Positions 61,615 to 64,000 of a stretch of 64,000 bases of DNA are shown here, piece by piece. Below the pieces are notes generated by a model that was not told the DNA's origin, did no database searches, and saw only the letters and a program-made list of their open reading frames with translations. A program made the translations under genes and the position numbers. This DNA is from Tenacibaculum sp. SZ-18 (GTDB lineage Bacteria; Bacteroidota; Bacteroidia; Flavobacteriales; Flavobacteriaceae), in assembly GCF_002813915.1 (NCBI RefSeq), contig NZ_CP019335.1, forward strand, positions 2,215,777-2,279,776. Direction: 5' to 3'. The stretch's first letter is position 1; each line of letters begins with the position of its first letter.

Positions 61615-62865
61615 TTAACTTTCGATTTGTTTTGTTTTATTGCTGGTATTTCCATAGAAAAACAACAACTGTACAACTAAAAGAATACTCATTGCAATAA
61701 TTTGCATAATCACTATCTCATTCAACGACTCATGAAAAAAAACTATTAAAAAAACTTGTGCAATTCCTAGAATACCAGTTAAAATTACCGGTATATACTC
61801 GTCAAGAGATAAAAAATAATATGCAAAGACATTAGAGACAGCAAATATTGAAGTAGCTAATGCGTACTGCCACAAAAGAGAAGCAATACCGAGGTAAGCC
61901 TCTCCAAATAATACACCAACAACAAACTCTGGAAATAAAAACGTAACCAATACGATGCAGCCAGAAAGCAATGAAATATAACCGACATATTTCAACAAAA
62001 CATTTTTATGAGGAATTCCTTCTTTCTGTTTGCTTACCACCGAAGGCAATAACAACATAACAAACATCCAAGCAATAAAATACACAACTCTACCAATTAA
62101 AGCTAGAGAAGCATACAATCCAGCATTATAATTATCAAAATAGGTCTTTACCAATAGAATATCACTATTATTTATAATGATTTGCGTACACTCATAAAAG
62201 GCAGTAAGCAACAAAAACTTATAAACAATTTCCCTATTCTTATCACTTAAAATTCCACTTTTAAAAAAAGACATACTTCTACTTAATGGTAACAACCCAA
62301 AAACTAAAGAAATGATGATGCCAAGTGAAATGAGGATTGAGGATTCAATCTCAACAAATAAATACAATAGTAAAAGAGTAATTGATAAACGAGAAATCAT
62401 TTCCGTTTGGTATGTAATAGCTAATTTTAAAAAATTTTTGCACCCTTGAAAAATACCTCTATTCACACTCATCAAAAAATAGATTGGCACACTTACTCCA
62501 AATACTACAAACATAATAGCATTATGAGTATTAAAAACCTCTTGAAGTCGTTTCGAAAAAATTACAATCAAAGCACCAACGACAACTCCAAAAAGAACCG
62601 CTCTTTTCAAAATAAACAACATAAATCGCTCAAAAACCTTATTATCAAAAAGCACAGTATATTTTGCTGTTACCAATTGAAAAGTCATCGCAATAAAAGA
62701 TAACACCAAAAGAAAGGTTATTAAAATAGCTGCATCGGCAAATTTTGTTGGTCCAAGAATTCTACCAATTAATAAATTATATAAGTAGTTCCCTCCATTA
62801 ACGATAATTGCACTTAGCATGAATACTCTCTCTGGAGTTAGCAATTTGTTATTTAAAATTTTCAA
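61615..62865 (-). CDS. Oligosaccharide flippase (Wzx/MOP family)
   Basis: The 416-aa protein has 12-14 membrane segments and the MOP signature near the N-terminus (NYLYNLLIGRILGPTKFADA). It would flip lipid-linked sugar units across the inner membrane. It pairs with the glycosyltransferase 73 bp downstream. Confidence 0.8.
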   Translation of the reverse strand: MKILNNKLLTPERVFMLSAIIVNGGNYLYNLLIGRILGPTKFADAAILITFLLVLSFIAMTFQLVTAKYTVLFDNKVFERFMLFILKRAVLFGVVVGALIVIFSKRLQEVFNTHNAIMFVVFGVSVPIYFLMSVNRGIFQGCKNFLKLAITYQTEMISRLSITLLLLYLFVEIESSILISLGIIISLVFGLLPLSRSMSFFKSGILSDKNREIVYKFLLLTAFYECTQIIINNSDILLVKTYFDNYNAGLYASLALIGRVVYFIAWMFVMLLLPSVVSKQKEGIPHKNVLLKYVGYISLLSGCIVLVTFLFPEFVVGVLFGEAYLGIASLLWQYALATSIFAVSNVFAYYFLSLDEYIPVILTGILGIAQVFLIVFFHESLNEIVIMQIIAMSILLVVQLLFFYGNTSNKTKQIES

Positions 62866-63012
62866 GCTTTCGGGGTAGTTTGTTTACATTCTAAGTTACA
62901 TAAATATACCTATAAAAACAATGTAGAGTTAATTTTTTTATGAATAAAAAAAACACAAGTAGTAATAAAACAAAAGCTTTTAAAAAATCATATTCATCAT
63001 AAAAACAAAAAG

Positions 63013-63085
63013 CCCTTTTACACATTGGGGGTGTAAAAGGGTTTTTAATCAACCAAATAAATCTAAAAACCTTCAATTTTATGAA
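63013..63085 (+). repeat. Hairpin-tail unit 1
   Basis: CCCTTTTACAC (63013-63023) pairs with GTGTAAAAGGG (63031-63041), 11 bp and 7-nt loop; U-rich run and the conserved tail follow. Confidence 0.75.
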
Positions 63086-63288
63086 GTGTGTTTTTCAATG
63101 AATGAAAAACAAATATTTTTGTACACAAAACATAGAATATACGCTTTATTGTACTCTCCAAAAGTATATAAGACTTACGATTTGAGAATTGTAAATTCGC
63201 TAAGTGCATTCACAACTATAGATTAACGGTAGTAAACATTCGATAAACCGAAAAAGCTCTACTTTTAACTAAATTCTGGGAAAGGAAA

Positions 63289-63360
63289 AACCCTATTGCA
63301 CAAGAAGAATGGCAATAGGGTTCTTAATCAACCAAATAAATCTAAAAACCTTTAATTATT
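63289..63360 (+). repeat. Hairpin-tail unit 2
   Basis: AACCCTATTGC (63289-63299) pairs with GCAATAGGGTT (63312-63322), 11 bp and 12-nt loop; the arm sequence differs from unit 1 while the pairing is kept, and the tail is nearly identical. Confidence 0.75.
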
Positions 63361-63561
63361 TTTTCTTTAAATGTATTTTAAATGAAAAAAAACTAAAACT
63401 TAACTACGTTTCAAAGATACACTCAATTCAAGGGAAAAACTGTTGTTTTTCGTTGTAGCGAACTACTATATTAGACCAGCTGTCTGCAACACTCGATAAA
63501 CTGTGAAAACAAAAATCCTTTAAAACTATATCAACAACATAAATAAAGGTCATAATGGAAT

Positions 63562-63645
63562 CCCTTCATTTTTAATAAAGTATGAAAGGGCTTCTATGAA
63601 TAAATCAAATAAATCTAAAATTTTGGATTTCATCAAGTTCAACTA
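63562..63645 (+). repeat. Hairpin-tail unit 3, decayed
   Basis: CCCTTCAT can pair with ATGAAAGGG with one bulge; the tail is altered (AATAAATCAAATAAATCTAA). Confidence 0.6.
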
Positions 63646-63850
63646 GGTTCAGAGTTAAAATTCTCTTTTTTTCAAAAAAAATATACTTTAACAAAACATA
63701 ACAATCTTAAATACAATTCAAAAAACAATAAATATGAGTATTATTTGGACATATTTTTCTAAAAGCTAAAATTAGAGAAATCAGTAAATACCTATTGGAT
63801 AAACATTTTTATCAATAGAGATAATCGAATAAAATCAATATTGTAAAATA

Positions 63851-63935
63851 ATAAAACCCTTTCATATTGGCGAAGTATGAAAGGGTTTTATTATCAACCA
63901 AATAAATCTAAAAACCTTCAATTTTACAGAGCTGA
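63851..63935 (+). repeat. Hairpin-tail unit 4, leader of the gene at 63947
   Basis: ATAAAACCCTTTCATA (63851-63866) pairs perfectly with its complement (63876-63891), 16 bp around a 9-nt loop. The conserved tail ends 12 bases before the ATG at 63947. Confidence 0.75.
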
Positions 63936-63946
63936 AGAACTCTAAA

Positions 63947-64000
63947 ATGAAAAAAACTTATAAATGTTTTAATGTAATGTTTAAAATGTCAATCTTAATT
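63947..64000 (+). CDS. Exported protein, partial (N-terminus only)
   Basis: ATG at 63947 opens MKKTYKCFNVMFKMSILI before the window ends. The basic start then hydrophobic stretch is a signal peptide; long-leader starts of this sort are common for TonB-dependent receptors. Identity is not decided. Confidence 0.5.
   Translation, partial: MKKTYKCFNVMFKMSILI

Larger units (their letters stand above)
62866..63946. repeat. Four tandem ~280-bp units with covarying hairpins
   Basis: No convincing gene is seen. Hairpins start at 63013, 63289, 63562 and 63853 (spacing 276, 273, 291). Each is followed by a tail of the type ATCAACCAAATAAATCTAAA. Copies 1, 2 and 4 are well kept; copy 3 is decayed. Between them, CGATAAACCG-like bits recur (63239 and 63497). 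The last unit leads into the gene at 63947. Confidence 0.75.

Noticed and set aside
63013..63935. Repeats as a CRISPR array
   Set aside because: Spacing is about 280 bp, arms differ between copies, and there are no uniform spacers or cas genes.

Overview
The window looks like a chromosome segment of a marine-type Flavobacteriaceae (Bacteroidota). The evidence is low G+C, A-rich leaders instead of Shine-Dalgarno sites, TANNTTTG-type -7 promoter boxes, a SusC/SusD pair, a type IX secretion (T9SS) C-terminal sorting domain, a BshB1 bacillithiol enzyme and many SPII lipoproteins. No species is assigned.

Positions 1 to about 37,990 are most of a tailed-phage prophage (siphovirus-like order of genes). 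Its right end abuts the 3' end of a tRNA-His gene, next to a tyrosine-recombinase integrase; its left end lies outside the window. Reading leftward on the minus strand, the late module runs HNH nuclease, small and large terminase, portal, scaffold, major capsid, connector/completion proteins, tail tube, tape measure and tail tip. The early module (about 26.3 to 33.9 kb, minus strand) has a DUF4373-type initiator, DnaB helicase, RecB-type exonuclease, RecT annealase and many small genes. A divergent XRE repressor (33,991) with phased AGAAT operator half-sites sets the lysogeny switch. Moron-like exported and membrane genes sit between repressor and integrase.

Between the late and early modules (about 16.2 to 26.3 kb) is an accessory island. 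It begins with an IS110-family transposase whose 5' flank folds into two stem-loops with internal loops, as expected of a bridge RNA. It continues with single minus-strand genes separated by imperfect palindromes that resemble integron attC sites: a possible BECR-type RNase, a HEPN-like protein, a TPR protein, two small exported proteins, a lone C39-like cysteine peptidase and a T9SS-exported alpha/beta hydrolase. Two palindrome-flanked genes have their stop codon inside the palindrome end. A divergent pair of small genes inside the island is controlled by two near-perfect 25-bp palindromic operators.

Right of the tRNA is host chromosome: bshB1, a tandem family of three OmpA-like genes (one broken by an in-frame TGA), a trans-sulfuration PLP enzyme, a DUF2520 protein, a KdsC-like phosphatase, a DUF2147 protein and a DUF255/YyaL thioredoxin-domain lipoprotein. 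Then comes a polysaccharide utilisation locus (46 to 60.3 kb): GPH sugar transporter, SMP-30 lactonase-like lipoprotein, giant FG-GAP/ASPIC lipoprotein, SusD, SusC, and divergently an AraC regulator and a GH3 beta-glucosidase. This suggests uptake of a beta-glucoside. The window ends with a glycosyltransferase, a flippase, and a 1-kb stretch holding four tandem ~280-bp units, each with a hairpin whose arms change while pairing is kept, followed by a conserved tail; the last precedes a new gene starting at 63,947.
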